Positions 1-11,424 of a stretch of DNA of 64,000 nt are shown here, piece after piece. The notes under the pieces are model-generated. The model saw only the letters and a list, made by a program, of their open reading frames with translations, was not told where the DNA came from and did no database searches. This DNA comes from Datnioides undecimradiatus. Lineage: Eukaryota; Chordata; Actinopteri; Lobotiformes; Datnioididae. The position numbers were made by a program, and so were the translations under genes. The stretch is from the NCBI GenBank assembly GCA_008933995.1, contig WARS01001600.1, forward strand, positions 372,001 through 436,000, given 5' to 3'. Positions within the stretch are counted from its first letter, which is position 1; every line of letters begins with the position of its first letter.

Positions 1-213
1 TCGAGGAAGCCCTCCGCTGCTGCTGGTGCTGCTCAGATCTTTGTTTCGACCGTTTGACCAGGTCCCTCCCCGGGTTCGCCCCATGTGACGGTCCAGGCTG
101 CCCCCCAGGTGAAGGGTCATACCGTTGCTGAGGATGTCACTGCTATAGCGGCCGCCATATTTCACTTCCTGGAACTCGTCATAGTGGGCAGTTAGTGAGT
201 ACGTCTTCTCCAT
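1..213 (-). CDS. First coding exon (partial) of an unrecognised protein, N-terminal 71 residues
   Basis: Read on the minus strand, the frame opens with ATG at 213-211 and stays open to the window edge, giving 71 codons starting MEKTYSLTAHYDEFQEVKYG. The start sits in a strong Kozak context (GCC before ATG, G after it). In-frame TGA (228-226) and TAG (231-229) codons lie just upstream, so this ATG is the first possible start in this exon. The peptide is hydrophilic, without signal peptide or membrane segment. It is rich in Gly, Arg and Ser, has tyrosines at 5, 11, 19 and 23, and a Ser/Thr cluster at residues 61-66, consistent with a cytoplasmic N-terminus. A splice acceptor lies immediately upstream and a candidate non-coding exon lies near 6.3 kb. 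I do not recognise the family and assign no function. The remainder of the protein is outside the window. Confidence 0.72.
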   Translation of the reverse strand, partial: MEKTYSLTAHYDEFQEVKYGGRYSSDILSNGMTLHLGGSLDRHMGRTRGGTWSNGRNKDLSSTSSSGGLPR

Positions 214-221
214 GGCAATTG

Positions 222-245
222 ACTGTCACTAGGTAAGAAGAGGCA
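222..245 (-). other. Probable 3' splice acceptor before the first coding exon
   Basis: On the minus strand a pyrimidine-rich run (CTTTGCCTCTTCTTACC) leads into TAG (ending at 229) and, six bases on, CAG (ending at 223). Either AG could be used, placing the exon start at 228 or 222, with 9-15 nt of 5' UTR before the ATG. The in-frame stops upstream of the ATG fit a UTR/intron boundary. The match to the acceptor consensus is seen directly; its use is inferred. Confidence 0.55.
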
Positions 246-1275
246 AAGGTGCGTCGGTAGACAGGGATGACAGAGGAGTTATTTCTGTGTTTAGTGTGCA
301 GCCATGACCATGAGTAAAACACTGAAGTGATGTCAAAGTCCTTTTGGCCCTCTTCAGGCAAAGTCCCCTTTATTCTTTTCAAATCAGAAGCCGGCAGTGC
401 GAGGGGCTCCCATTGTGCACGGGGAATCTCACGGGTCCTGCTCTCTGTCTGTCATCCTCTTTCTCTCTGCTCTCTTTCCATTTGTTCTCCTGTCCTCCCT
501 CTCTCCAACCAGTTACAGGTCACCTGTCGATAAAAATAGAAAGGAGACAGGGGAGGGCTGTAAGTCGAGAGAGACAGATGGGAAATTCAATTCACGATTA
601 CAGCGGCAGAGAATGACAAAATAGCGTGTTTCTTGGCACATTTTCCCTCGCTTCGTGTCGTTCTGTAGTTTGCCGGCTAAAGTAGTTGGATTGATCGGTG
701 ATAGTCGTCCCTCAGGGAGAAAATGTCCCCGGGTGACTCACGGCTGTGGATGGATCAATGGAGACAGCGGCAGAGCTGAGCATCAGCTGGGCACGGAGAG
801 GTGTGGCAATCACCGTAACTTAGCTTGTGTCAGTCCAAATTGATGTAAAACTTTATATTATTACAGAGGGACAGGGAGGATTTATATCATCTGTACAACC
901 GAGCAAACACACACACACACGTAGAACATCAGATCTGTGGAGAGTAGCAAGCTATCGTATTCCAAGCAGCAGCTAACTCTGAATCATGTGTGCATACACC
1001 CTGTGCAGATATACACAGCCTATCATCATATAAGATACACATATGGACATATTTACTTATTTGCTCATTGTCAGCCAGCAGACCCACAATACGCTGTATT
1101 CACAGCATGTACACGCCTTCGTGTCGCGCAGCCAAAAGACCCAAACGCCTTCTCCTTTGCTTCTGCTGATGTATTCTACATGTAGCCTGTAGGCAATATC
1201 ACAAGCCTTTAGACAGAGAGACTGACTGATAAATTGTTTTTTGGATCCTGTCCCAGTGTGAGTTTGCAAGCCCTT

Positions 1276-1296
1276 TGTGTGTGTGTGTGTGTGTGT
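1276..1296. repeat. (GT)n microsatellite
   Basis: An uninterrupted run of about ten GT dinucleotides in otherwise single-copy-looking sequence. Open frames crossing it read as alternating Thr-His or Cys-Val and are artefacts. Confidence 0.9.
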
Positions 1297-1639
1297 TTTC
1301 AGTGGCTATGCGCAGTGAACTTGCTGAAAGCTGTGAAGGCGATCTGTGAAAATTGATCCCTGTTATCTCCTCTGAGAATAGCAAACTTCAGCACTGATGT
1401 CTTTAACAAGCTTTCCCTCGCCTTATGGGGGTGCTGTATGTAGATAAGAGAGAAAGAGGAAGAAGGAAAGAGGGACAGAAAGAAAGAGAAACAAAGAAGT
1501 TTCATGTTAACAGGTAAACAGGGAGATGAGTAGCATCTCAGACCGTGAGCTCATGAATGGCTGATGAGTGCTGAGTGGGTTAAAGCTGTACATTCAGAGG
1601 GAAAAGGGGGAAGGATGGCAGAATGTAAAGCAGGGGAAA

Positions 1640-1725
1640 GGCTCACGGTTGGTGCAGAGATTAAATTCTTGTCTACAACTGCAGAGCTCTGGGGTTTGAG
1701 ACCCCGTGGTGCCACCTCTGGCTCA
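1640..1725 (+). repeat. Possible degraded tRNA-derived SINE head
   Basis: A GGTTTGAGACC motif at about 1693-1703 resembles the RNA polymerase III B box (GGTTCGANTCC, two mismatches). A poorer A-box-like GGCTCACGGTTGG starts about 50 bp upstream, the usual A-to-B spacing. No poly(A) or simple-repeat tail and no target-site duplication could be defined, so this may be chance. Confidence 0.25.
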
Positions 1726-3384
1726 GTTTTGCACTTGGGGAGCGGTTCTTCTTAGAACAGACCAGGAATCATATTAAATTAGCACGTATATGAAAATGTG
1801 TATGATTTACATTGAGTGCCATTGCAGGGAGCAGTGAGCTCGTCTCACACACGCACAGCAAAGTAAAGCCATGTAGCTGTGACACAGATTCATTTGTTCC
1901 TGGCTGCAAAGGCCTAAAACGAATGAGAGCCTGGACCGTCCACACATCACAGCACTGAATGTGTTGTGTACCGAACACTGTGTTCTTCTACTGTCTGTGA
2001 GTGTATTAGAAACTTAAGGGATCATGTTGTAGTCTTGCATGTTTTAGCCCCGTCACCCCAACTCATCTATGCTTCACACTGTGTAATGTTCTTTTTTCTC
2101 GCAACCTCAAGCAATCATCGGCTTATTAAACCCTATTAAAATCAGTTAAAATTACAGTTAGTCAAGAGGCAGTGTAGCTGTGACTGAATAAACATCTCAA
2201 GCAAGTTCAAAAATCACATTTCTTTTAAAGAAACATAGAAATTTATTTGGAGGAAAATTACAAATGCTGTTGTTTTTGGGGTTTTTTGTCGCTGGCAGCT
2301 GGAGGAGCGAGCCTGTGTCTGTGTTTGAGTGGCTGCAGCTGGCAGGCTGAGCACCGGCAGGGGAATAAGAGACAAAGTAAACGTGTAAGTAAACTAGTAA
2401 AAAGTAAAACTAGCACGACAGTCTGCATGTCATGGGCGGACAGGGTGTTGTTAGCAGTATCGAAGATGTCCTCGCAGTGTCTAACCCAAGTGACATTTGT
2501 ACATTTACCTGCTTTTTAATGTACTTCACCTGAACAGCTAATTAGCATTTAGCCTCCAACTTGTTGAACAAAATCACTTCTTGTCATCTCACTCTTGGGT
2601 TTTAGTCGCCTACTCGATGTTGGCATTCAGTGATTAAATAAAATACGTTCTCAGTAGAGCAAGTCTGTGTTTCCACCCGTACCAACATCCTCTCTGGTGA
2701 TACAGCTACTCATCGCTGCTCTCGTGACCCCTGCTGTTTAGTCGAGGTGTGTGAATGTCCCACGCGTTACTTCCCTGCCCCGGGTGAAGCTAATGGCTGG
2801 CAGGTGAAAGTGTGTCTGGTGACGACATGAAGCACAACACCAGCGGTGATGCAGAGCAGAGGGGAACTGGGCATTTATAAGTGGGGGCTGGGGAGGATAG
2901 TGTTTCTCTGTGAGGTGTCATTGTCAATTCAACTCATCATCCATCAACCCTTTGCCTTGTTAAACACACGCACACACAATTACAAACAATCTGTATTTAT
3001 GAAACCGTATCCGGTCACCACGAGCCTCATGCACTTCATGCATGAGCACAAACTCAATACTTCCATATAATTGATTATTATGTTGATGTTATTGGATTGC
3101 TGTTATAAATGAATGCATTCTCTCCTTGCAACTTTTCTCCCTCGCTCTCTCAAATGCACGCGCACCCTGTCGTATGTCACAACCCCTTAAGCATTATAAT
3201 AAATTACGATAAACCCGTGCGCACGCACACAGACACACGCAGCCCCGCTCTGAGTGGACACCCGGCGTATGGCTAATGGATTGGATCTTGTGCGTGCCAT
3301 CACAGGGAAAGGTGCGTGTGATGAATGGCTATTTACCGAACATGACAGGGCCTAATATCTGAGAGTTATACTAATACTGTTGCG

Positions 3385-3387
<3 letters not shown>

Positions 3388-3436
<49 letters not shown>
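3388..3436. repeat. (CA)24 microsatellite
   Basis: A perfect dinucleotide run of about 49 bp, one of the two longest perfect arrays in the window. It is likely polymorphic in length. The minus-strand open frame over it reads as a Cys-Val repeat and is not a gene. Confidence 0.97.
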
Positions 3437-3438
<2 letters not shown>

Positions 3439-3559
3439 ACATGCATGGATGCTTAAAATTCATCCAAAACACACCCCTGGTGATACATAGTGATGTGTCA
3501 GTTGCAAAGCATTTCCCATGCATCTTTGCAATGACAGACAATAACTGATTCAATTAGAG

Positions 3560-3620
3560 CAGGGGTTCTCAAAGTGAGGGCTGAGGGACTTTCAGAGGTC
3601 TTAGATATGATGTCAAATGA
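3560..3620 (+). mobile_element. hAT/Charlie-like left terminus (single end)
   Basis: The segment begins CAGGGGTTCTCAAAGTG, which closely resembles the terminal inverted repeats of vertebrate hAT (Charlie-type) transposons and their non-autonomous derivatives. No matching inverted end (CACTTTGAGAACCCCTG) was found downstream and the flanking 8-mer is not repeated nearby. This is therefore a decayed or truncated copy at best, and its right boundary is arbitrary. Confidence 0.35.
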
Positions 3621-4838
3621 ACAGAAAATCAGCCACAAATAACAACTTAACACTAAATCCAATCGTTTTGAGTAAAAAGTAAAGGTATATTACATGTACA
3701 GTCGCTCTGTTAGGCAATCTGTTAATATGTCTTTAAGAAAAAAATGTATGACATCACCTGGGACACCCTGCTGTCCCTTTGAAATGTCCTGTTCACCCCT
3801 GCCCTCCTGACATCGCTGTGAGGGGGCAGCAGTGTCATGGCAACGTGGATTTTTTGGGGTTTTTTTTGTGAACTGCTGCTTTCAAGCTAAACTGAGGTGC
3901 TAACGGGGTGTTGCTCTTTAAGCAAACTGATCACTTTAGAGCCTGGGCGCCCCCTTCTCTCGCCTCTCTACTCACTAATAATAAATCCTCAGAGAAGATC
4001 AATGATAATCAATAAGCGGAGGTCTCTGACGGGGCAGGTTCACATCGCCTGTACAGAGACTCTGCAGATGGATCACAGTTCTCCCGGTGTGAATGTGGGA
4101 GGTCCAATGGAAAATGAGCTGTGGGCAAATGGCTCGATATATAACTGTGCCTCATACATACACAGAGGTAGCTGCGGTGTGACTGGAGTGATTCAGCGAT
4201 GTGACGAGTGAAAGCGAATATTTCACTGGCGCGGTGTAGTGAAAAACTTGAACTTTCTGAAAGTTCCTGAAACGAGCATAATTAACTGCTCATTTAGAAT
4301 AAAAGTTGTATGTGTTATAAAGAAGTGCTGTGAGTTATCCCCACAGGCGTTCAGCACTTTGGGAGTTAACACATCAACATATTGAAATCGTTCCACGTGG
4401 TTTCAGAGACTCAGAGCGAGACATCAAGTCACCTCAGGTCAACAACGTCTTCTTGCAAAGTTGCCATCGATTGCTCGAGGGCACATTGAGAAGACCACAA
4501 CATACAGCCGTTCATACTACGTGTCAGTATTATTGGCTGTTGGATTAACAGCAACAACGCCTTTAACTTGTAGCTAAATATGCAGAAACCGGCAAAACAG
4601 TCAGTTCACATGATGGATTCACCTTCAGCAACTGATCTGTGCCCTCTTCAGAACTCACCACAACACTGTGTGTTATACTCTGAATGGTACCATCACTTTC
4701 CAGACTCACAGCTACACCATTAACGTAAATTCACAGGGAGCAAACTCTCCTCCTCTGCAGTTTGTGATGATATTTGGCGGTAGCCAGAAATAAGGGCTTA
4801 GCGGGAAAACTCTCCGCTTTTATCTCCTCTCGGGCGAG

Positions 4839-4868
4839 TTACGTCACCTGAAAGCCCTCTATAAATGG
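4839..4868 (+). promoter_or_regulatory. CRE-like site followed by TATA/MEF2-like motif
   Basis: TTACGTCA (4839-4846) matches the ATF/CREB half-consensus. CTATAAATGG (4859-4868) follows 12 bp later and resembles a TATA box or a one-mismatch MEF2 site. The pair lies inside the inferred intron 1, so it could be an internal promoter, an enhancer or chance. No exon can be tied to it. Confidence 0.2.
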
Positions 4869-5479
4869 GTTTATTATCCCCTAATCAAAGTGGTCACAGA
4901 GCCTGCCCCAAAAGCTTCACGGCACTCTGAGGGTTCAGCATGGGAGTCAGCCCCCTCGAGCCTTATCACCGGTCGCCAGAGGCTGCAGTAGAGTGCTACG
5001 GTGCGTTTGTACGGACGACAGATTTGGACACACAGCTCAAGGGTCCTATATAGAACCAGGAGACACTTCTTAGGCTTGTAGCAGAGCAGAACTTCCTTTG
5101 TGGTGCCTCTAAAAACTATTTAAGTGCTGTGTATGTATGAAATGGCCCAAACCAGCGGCATTAAAGGCATTTTAAAGAGAACTATGGGCCTTTTTCTTTT
5201 AATTGTGTTATTAAAACAGAGGACTTTTAGTTATTCTAAAGAACGATTAATCTGAAGGACCCTTGAACGCTCCATCCTTCACTCCTCCACACACACCACC
5301 ACACACACAAAGATTGGAACAGGTATAAACTACTGTAACTCTATTTATGACTCCCAAAACTCCTTGTCAGATGGAACAGCATAGATTACAATATAAATAC
5401 TGATTATCTCACGTGAGTTGAGTGTATTTCTGTAGACGGAGGCATTCTAAGTGATGAACGAGTAAAACCAACTGTATAC

Positions 5480-6500
5480 ATTTGTGTATAGTCTTAACTC
5501 GTCTTCCACGAGGCGGATTAGTTTGCCAACAGGCGGGGAAACATCCAGTCGCACTGATTCTGAACGGGATTCCGTATCGGGGAGAAAAGCGCGTCTCCGG
5601 CGGAGCGGTTGTTACCGATGAACGCGAGCAGGGTGGCGGTGTGAAGGCTGAATATAGAGAACCACTATTAAGATTTCGAACTTTTAGCGCGACGCACAAA
5701 CTCGTGGCGCGTAAAGACGCAGAGCGGGCTGCTGCTGGTGCGCAAACGAGAAGAGGAAGCCTGATTTGCGAGCACCCCTTACGCACATTTTATCCAATTA
5801 TATTCAGCTTTTTCTCATGATGAATACGTAACAGATATTTTCCGGCAAAACATAACCAAGGATGCAAACAAGCCGCAGGAAACGGGTGAAAAAAGTAGAA
5901 GCTGGTGATTAAAAACCTCTCAGCGAGACACAGCATCCCTCTGTGAAAAGTACAGACAGCACTCAGCTGAAGTGATTTCCGGCTCAGTTTGAACGTGTAC
6001 GTGTTTTGAGCGGTGTGACAACACAAGCATCTTATCACTGACCATTACAACTGGTAAGACTAATAACAGAGAGACCATGTGCGTACAAAACAAGTGGACT
6101 CCTGTCATCAACGCGTGCTAAGACGTGACTGCCAAGTTAAGCTGTGGCAGATGTTTTCTTTATGATCGCTCTACATAATAACAAGAACATGATAAGATCT
6201 GGATCTACCGGAGCCCCGAGCCTGCCGTGCCATACCCTTACGGTATAAACTGGCCGGTAAGCTCGTCAGAGGTGTGGACAGACCCAGAGCGATGGAAACT
6301 TGTGCAAAAACACCTTACCTGGAGCGAGTAAATCAAAGCCGCCGGTGGGAAATGTAAAAGTGCCTTTTCTCTGAATGTGCAGATGGAGGAGATCCACTCC
6401 ACTGACTGGATTATCAGGTCCCCCTCCGGAGATCGGCGCTCACCGGGATCCGCACCGCTTTCTGCCGCCGCTGCAGCCTCACGGTCTCCGATGTATGGAG
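5480..6500 (-). promoter_or_regulatory. CpG-rich segment, probable promoter of the left-edge gene
   Basis: By hand count about 30 CpG dinucleotides fall in 5498-5785 and about ten more in 6420-6490, against a CpG-poor surrounding. Such clusters mark vertebrate promoters. The segment overlaps a candidate first exon with a strong minus-strand donor (6319/6318) whose transcript would run toward the coding exon at 213. Long open frames on both strands at 5409-5820 are expected from the scarcity of stops in CpG-rich DNA. A GTATAAAC motif at 6243-6250 reads on the plus strand. A plus-strand donor-like AACAAG|GTAAGG at about 6592 means bidirectional activity cannot be excluded. Confidence 0.45.
6319..6500 (-). 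other. Candidate non-coding exon 1 (5' UTR) with strong splice donor
   Basis: On the minus strand this stretch ends CGCTCCAG|GTAAGGTG, a strong donor. It is CpG-rich and contains no ATG between the GA tract at 6500 and the donor, as expected for a 5' leader. The transcription start is not defined; the 5' boundary is placed at the edge of the GA repeat. A second donor-like site (CCCG|GTGAGCG, near 6440) could shorten it. Joining it to the coding exon gives a leader with no upstream ATG. Orientation and spacing (~6.1 kb) fit, but there is no direct proof that the exons are connected. Confidence 0.42.
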
Positions 6501-6621
6501 GAGAGAGAGAGAGAGAGAGAGAGAGGAGGGAGAGAGGATGGCGAGGAGAGGGAGAGAGAGAGAGAGGAGGGGATCCTTCATTAACAAGGTAAGGCGCACA
6601 CACACACACACACACACACAC
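6500..6621. repeat. (GA)n/purine tract followed by (CA)n
   Basis: A (GA)n run at 6500-6525 grades into about 50 bp of purine-only sequence, interrupted once or twice, and then a (CA)12 at 6597-6621. Read on the minus strand this is a (GT)n then (TC)n stretch immediately upstream of the candidate first exon, a position where GAGA/CT-rich elements often sit in promoters. Confidence 0.85.
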
Positions 6622-9561
6622 CCACAAGTTGAACAGATGTTAATCCTCCTTTCTTCTGACTCTGCTTTTTTTTATTTTTCACTCAGTGCTTGTATTTTTT
6701 AAATAACTTCCATTTGAATGAATGATTAAGAAGCTAAATGCACATTTTACTTCAACCTAACATTAACTGGGTGACTCATGTTTGTCGATTAGATTCTTAT
6801 TTGGACCTGAAGTTTGACACCAAACTTTTGATGCATCAAATCATCCTCGGTTCATGTGGAAGAAACGTGGCCAGCTCCTGCACATTCACATTTTATATCC
6901 ATCCACATTATGAAAGACAAACGCTACCTTATGAAGAGGAAAACACGACATTCCCAATAGTAAAAATCCAGATTTAAGTGTGTACTGTCCCACTGAGGAG
7001 AGAACACCAAGTCATTCCCAAATGAATGAGTCACTTCCACTGATTGGTATCACTGGCCTGCAACATTTTATAGTATACCACCAAATCACAAAGTCTGCTT
7101 TAATAAATCATCTGGTCTAAGCAAACACTAAACACTGGCCACAGAAACATTAATCTCCGTGTTGCCTAAAAGTCACACAAACCAAACTAATCAAACCAAA
7201 AGGTCGACTAATATCATTATGCAAATCAGCTGAGTAACTGACCGTCCATTTCATCACCGCCGTTGTTCGGTGAGAGGGAAGAGCCTACGAGGGCACGGCT
7301 GCTGGTTGATTTCGGAGACTGTAGCCACCAATGTAACTCCTCTCCGACCTTTTGTCTGTTGACTTATTAACAAAATGGGAACTTCTCAACAGAAGGTTTC
7401 AAAATGGCATTTGATTGCCATGGTGAGCTTTATTAAAATGACGCAGGCTAATAGTAAGCGTGCTACGGCTCAGGTGCTCAGGTGTGGTTTGAGAGGAACC
7501 GAATGCAGAGAGTGAAGCGGAGCAGACTGTGTTCGAGTTAGCTGGTGGGAATCTGTGGTGAATGAACAGGCTCACAGGTGGCGCAGAGGAGTGATTCCGA
7601 ACAGGCACGGAAATCCAACAGGATCAGACGGGCAGCAAAATACAGGCCAGGACACACGGAGGCTCACCGAAAAGCCGCAGCGGCCCACAGCTTATTGAGG
7701 GGCTCATGGGTACAAGTGTTGTAACCTACAAGGAAGTAGGTTCGGGTGAGAAACAGGAAGCTCAGTGAACTGTGGTCGGAGTGTCATCACAAGTTTCGAA
7801 ATGTGACAGAGGTGATGAATCAACACCGAATCATGAGCTGACTCAGCGGGTCCTTTGCAGCGCTTTGGCGTCTTTCAGCTCGCTGATTTTGGTTTGCGAC
7901 CCACAGCTTCAGCTTTGCGTCCGCCCTGCAGCTCTTATCAATCTCAAGCAGCTGTTTTCGGCTCCGATAAAGCCGTAATACAATATGTTTACCGCTCGCT
8001 TTGCCACAAACGAGTCAAACGCTCAGTTTAATGCTGCTTGAAACTACTGTGAGGTTATCAGGTGCTTTTGCGTGATGCAGACGGTCTGGTGGGACATTCA
8101 TATTTAGTTAGAGGCTGTAAACTCGGGATAGTGATTAACCTCAAATAGTCCAGTGAGTTATGTAGGAACTAAACTCCTGCAGTCCACCTGATGCTGAAAG
8201 CCATGTTGTACTTCATACGTGGGATGATGCACGTGAAGCCAAACCTTTAATTTCGCAGTTTACGCAGCGTCTTCATACGCTATCGTACGCATTTAGAATG
8301 AAAGTGCAGTTAGACGTTCGAACCTCCACACACCGCAGATGGCGGCAGGATGATCGCTGTCTGTTTGCCCACCTTTTCATTTACCTCGACCGCAAATGAC
8401 TTTCCACTGAGTGTCTCATTCCTGCCTCTTATGGATGTGATTTCCTCAGTTAATTTACCTCCAGCTTGGGGCCATTTTATCCCACTTTCCACGGCGGTTC
8501 CTGCGCTCATTTTGCTAACAGGTAACAACAGTGAGGGAAACGAGGCAAACCAGGCACGCTGGCCTATAATCCGGCTCAGTGAAGCAGTGGATTTGGGTTC
8601 AGCTGTCAGCCCCGCTCAGAAGCGGGACACTTGGCAAAATTATGCCGGCACACTGGCGGCCTACAGACCCAGAATTATAACGAGTGCCCCAGCAGACCAG
8701 AGGGGAGGGAGGGAGCGCAGTGCAGCCAAGGGACGCTGACGATGAGCAGATGAGCTGGGATCAATGTCGGAGTTTGGGGAAGACAAGGGGAGGGAGTGGA
8801 TGGATGAGTGGCGTCCCGGTCCCTCAGCACTTTGATTCATCCTCATTTTTATTAGGGTGTTATTTACACACCTGCTGCCACGGGGACAGACAGGGAAGCT
8901 CCCTCTCTCCATCTCTGTGTGCTTCTCCTGCGCACACACACACACATCCACAAACACTGCAAGCAAACACATCTGCGCTAACTTCCCCCAAACACTCTCC
9001 TCTAGACAATAATCGAAGAGTCTATATGAGCGGCACTCCACAAGTCTATTTCTGAGCGTCTAAAAATATCCTTTTTGTCCTGGTTCACTTGATTCATCAA
9101 GGTCCCCGATGAAGCAGACATCTCACAAAGCAAGTCAGGGACAGATGATAATGCTGGAACTACACACAGAGGAGAGTGTGCTGATTTCACAGGAACATGT
9201 TAGCTGGTATGAGCGGTGATATATACTCCAGATTCCTCGGGGATGGGTGTAATAGAATTAGAGAGGTAGCCTCCAGGTAGCTCTCAGGTTTAGCCAAACT
9301 GAAGATGGATGGAGGTGACTTGCCTAAAAGGTGCAACGGCTTAGATAAGAGCAGGAGGGAGGAGGAGTGGGGAATGTTTTCTCTGCTGTCTGCTCAGCAC
9401 CTGAGCCTGACCCCACCCCATGCATCCACCCCCCCTCCATCTTCCACTCAGACAGACTAATGGGGAACCGGGAGCACCATTTATATTCCTCGCCCCCCAC
9501 CGGCACCCACCTACCGCAGCTGTCTGATAGGCCGACTCTACCCCCCGGAGGGGTTAAATAG

Positions 9562-9612
9562 ATGTGCATGTGTGTGTGTTTGTTGGTGGGTGTGTGTGTG
9601 TGTTTGTGTGTG
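9562..9612. repeat. Imperfect (GT)n low-complexity stretch
   Basis: GT repeats interrupted by TTT and GGT units, about 50 bp. Its minus-strand translation is Thr/His-rich and explains the apparent 117-codon open frame at 9324-9677. Confidence 0.85.
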
Positions 9613-11339
9613 CGTCGGTGTATTCTTGTACTTCTGTTCATGTGACAGCCACTTTTTGTGTGAGGTAAAAGCTTCAATATGTAGCATTGCTTTATAACAT
9701 TAATTTAATATAATAAGCCTAATTACCATAAATAGAGTATATTCCAGCACACTCACACATTTCAATGCCACTGATGATCACCATGCTAACTAACTGCACG
9801 TCTGCAAGCGTTGCAGAAAACCGCTTTAGCCACAGGTTCAGCCTGAATGAGGCTTGTTTTGGTCGTTTTGATAATTAATATTTGGTCACTGGCTAAAGTA
9901 TGTATTTTTCTCTGTTAGAGGTGGTAAAATAAAGTTTGACACATTAAAAATCATTGTATTATTTCATTCTGGGCCTTAATTAAAAGGCAGAGTTGATTCA
10001 ATAAAAGATTATGGTGTTACATATGTCGTATATGTTATGGTAATGTTCTAAAATATTTACTCTATCAGTGGGTCAAACTGGTGTCAACGAGTGTAACTCT
10101 GTGTTCACGCAGGACCTGCTGTCTGCTGGGTATGGCCTGCACTCTCCCCATGTGACATCTCCAGCACCTGCTGCACACAGAGAGGTGAGAAACAATAAGA
10201 GACATTACTCCAGCTGCAAATGTTAGAGTTGTGACCACACAGAAGAGATTTTACACATAAAAGCACCATTAAAAGTTGATTTATTTGTCTGTTTGTGTTT
10301 GTGCTCACTGCAACAACCCAGTTGTTTTGCTCCCTGACAAGTTGACTGTAGGACATAGTGCAGGACTCTGCTGATGATCGCTGTTGATATTTGTGGTCCC
10401 CGGGGGATGAACCGCTACTGTTCGTGGTGACACTAACATTTCCTTTGGTGTCGCTGCGAGACTAAAACTAACACACACACACACAGACAAGGAAACTTTT
10501 CTCCCCCGCCACCAGGCCAAAATGTCAACTCTTCACACAACGTATCACTAAATCTAATGGGCACATTACCATGAGCTCTGCTTCGTGCTCCCTGGGGGAA
10601 TTTAATGAGCAGTAAATACGTTCTGAAGTGCCGGTGTGTCTGCACGTCCGTATGCAGCGTAACTGAAATGCGGTGTGTAAATATCGGTGCGTGTTGCTGC
10701 GAGCGGCGAGGTCTCCTTCAGTTCAGTGAATTTAAAATGCAGTTTGAAAGATTCAGTCATTTTCTAAGAGCGGCAGACTTTTCATTCTTGCTGGTGTCTT
10801 TTTAGAGTACAATGAGCTTTTTGTGGTGAAAGTTTGTGCGAGTCTTTAAAATCCTGAGTAAAATTCACTTTCTGATTTAATTAAACCGAAAGTGAATTGA
10901 GCCTCATCTAAATATCCATGGGCATGCCCATGTTTGTGTGTGTGCCAGTACATCGAGCCAGACGTCTGAGATGTCTCTGTGACTGATAAAAATTGAAATG
11001 AACCATAATGAAGATGGACAAGAACTTGGCTCCTTCCTCCTCCTCGGCTTTCTTCTTCCCATCCTCTTTTTTTCTTGTGCGAATCCTTTTCTTCCTCCTC
11101 GTTTCCAGCCTGTGTAGCCGGTGACAACGTAGGTCAACTCTATTTCCCTGTCAAACACAGGAAGCTGGATTCCTGGGCGACGTCAGTGTCTTTGATTTGG
11201 TTAATCATGCAGAGGTGTCTCACACTTCCTTGTGCAAAAGGACATAAACTAAATCATTACCAGGGGATCAGTGTATATGTGCTTTACCCCCCGGAGAACC
11301 CTCTAAATGTTGAGCTAACCTCTGCTAGAATAACTAAAA

Positions 11340-11424
11340 TTAGAAAAAGTTGTTTGCAAAAATCCCGGTTGATCCCCTCAAGGATCTCTGGAAATCCTTG
11401 AACTGCAGTTTAAGAACTGCTGCC
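11340..11424 (-). mobile_element. hAT-like right terminus (degraded)
   Basis: Read from the minus strand the sequence starts CAGCAGTTCTTAAACTGC at 11424, a diverged version of the CAGNGGTTCTCAAACTG terminus of vertebrate hAT elements. The following bases (tcaagg, then a GGATCTCTGG-like block read on plus) resemble the sub-terminal region of such elements. No opposite end or target-site duplication was found. Confidence 0.33.

Larger units (their letters stand above)
229..6318 (-). other. Putative intron 1 of the left-edge gene
   Basis: This is the span between the inferred donor at 6319/6318 and the acceptor at about 222/228. It contains no convincing coding sequence. It holds a (GT)n at 1276-1296, a possible degraded tRNA-like SINE near 1640-1725, a long (CA)n at 3388-3436, a hAT-like terminus at 3560, a CRE-plus-TATA-like pair near 4839-4868, and part of the CpG-rich segment (5.5-5.8 kb). 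The intron call depends on the two splice sites belonging to one transcript, which is inference. Confidence 0.4.

Noticed and set aside
6377-6592. Plus-strand coding first exon
   Set aside because: The frame runs into a (GA)n array giving Glu-Arg repeats and has no recognisable sequence; kept only as a possible bidirectional promoter finding.
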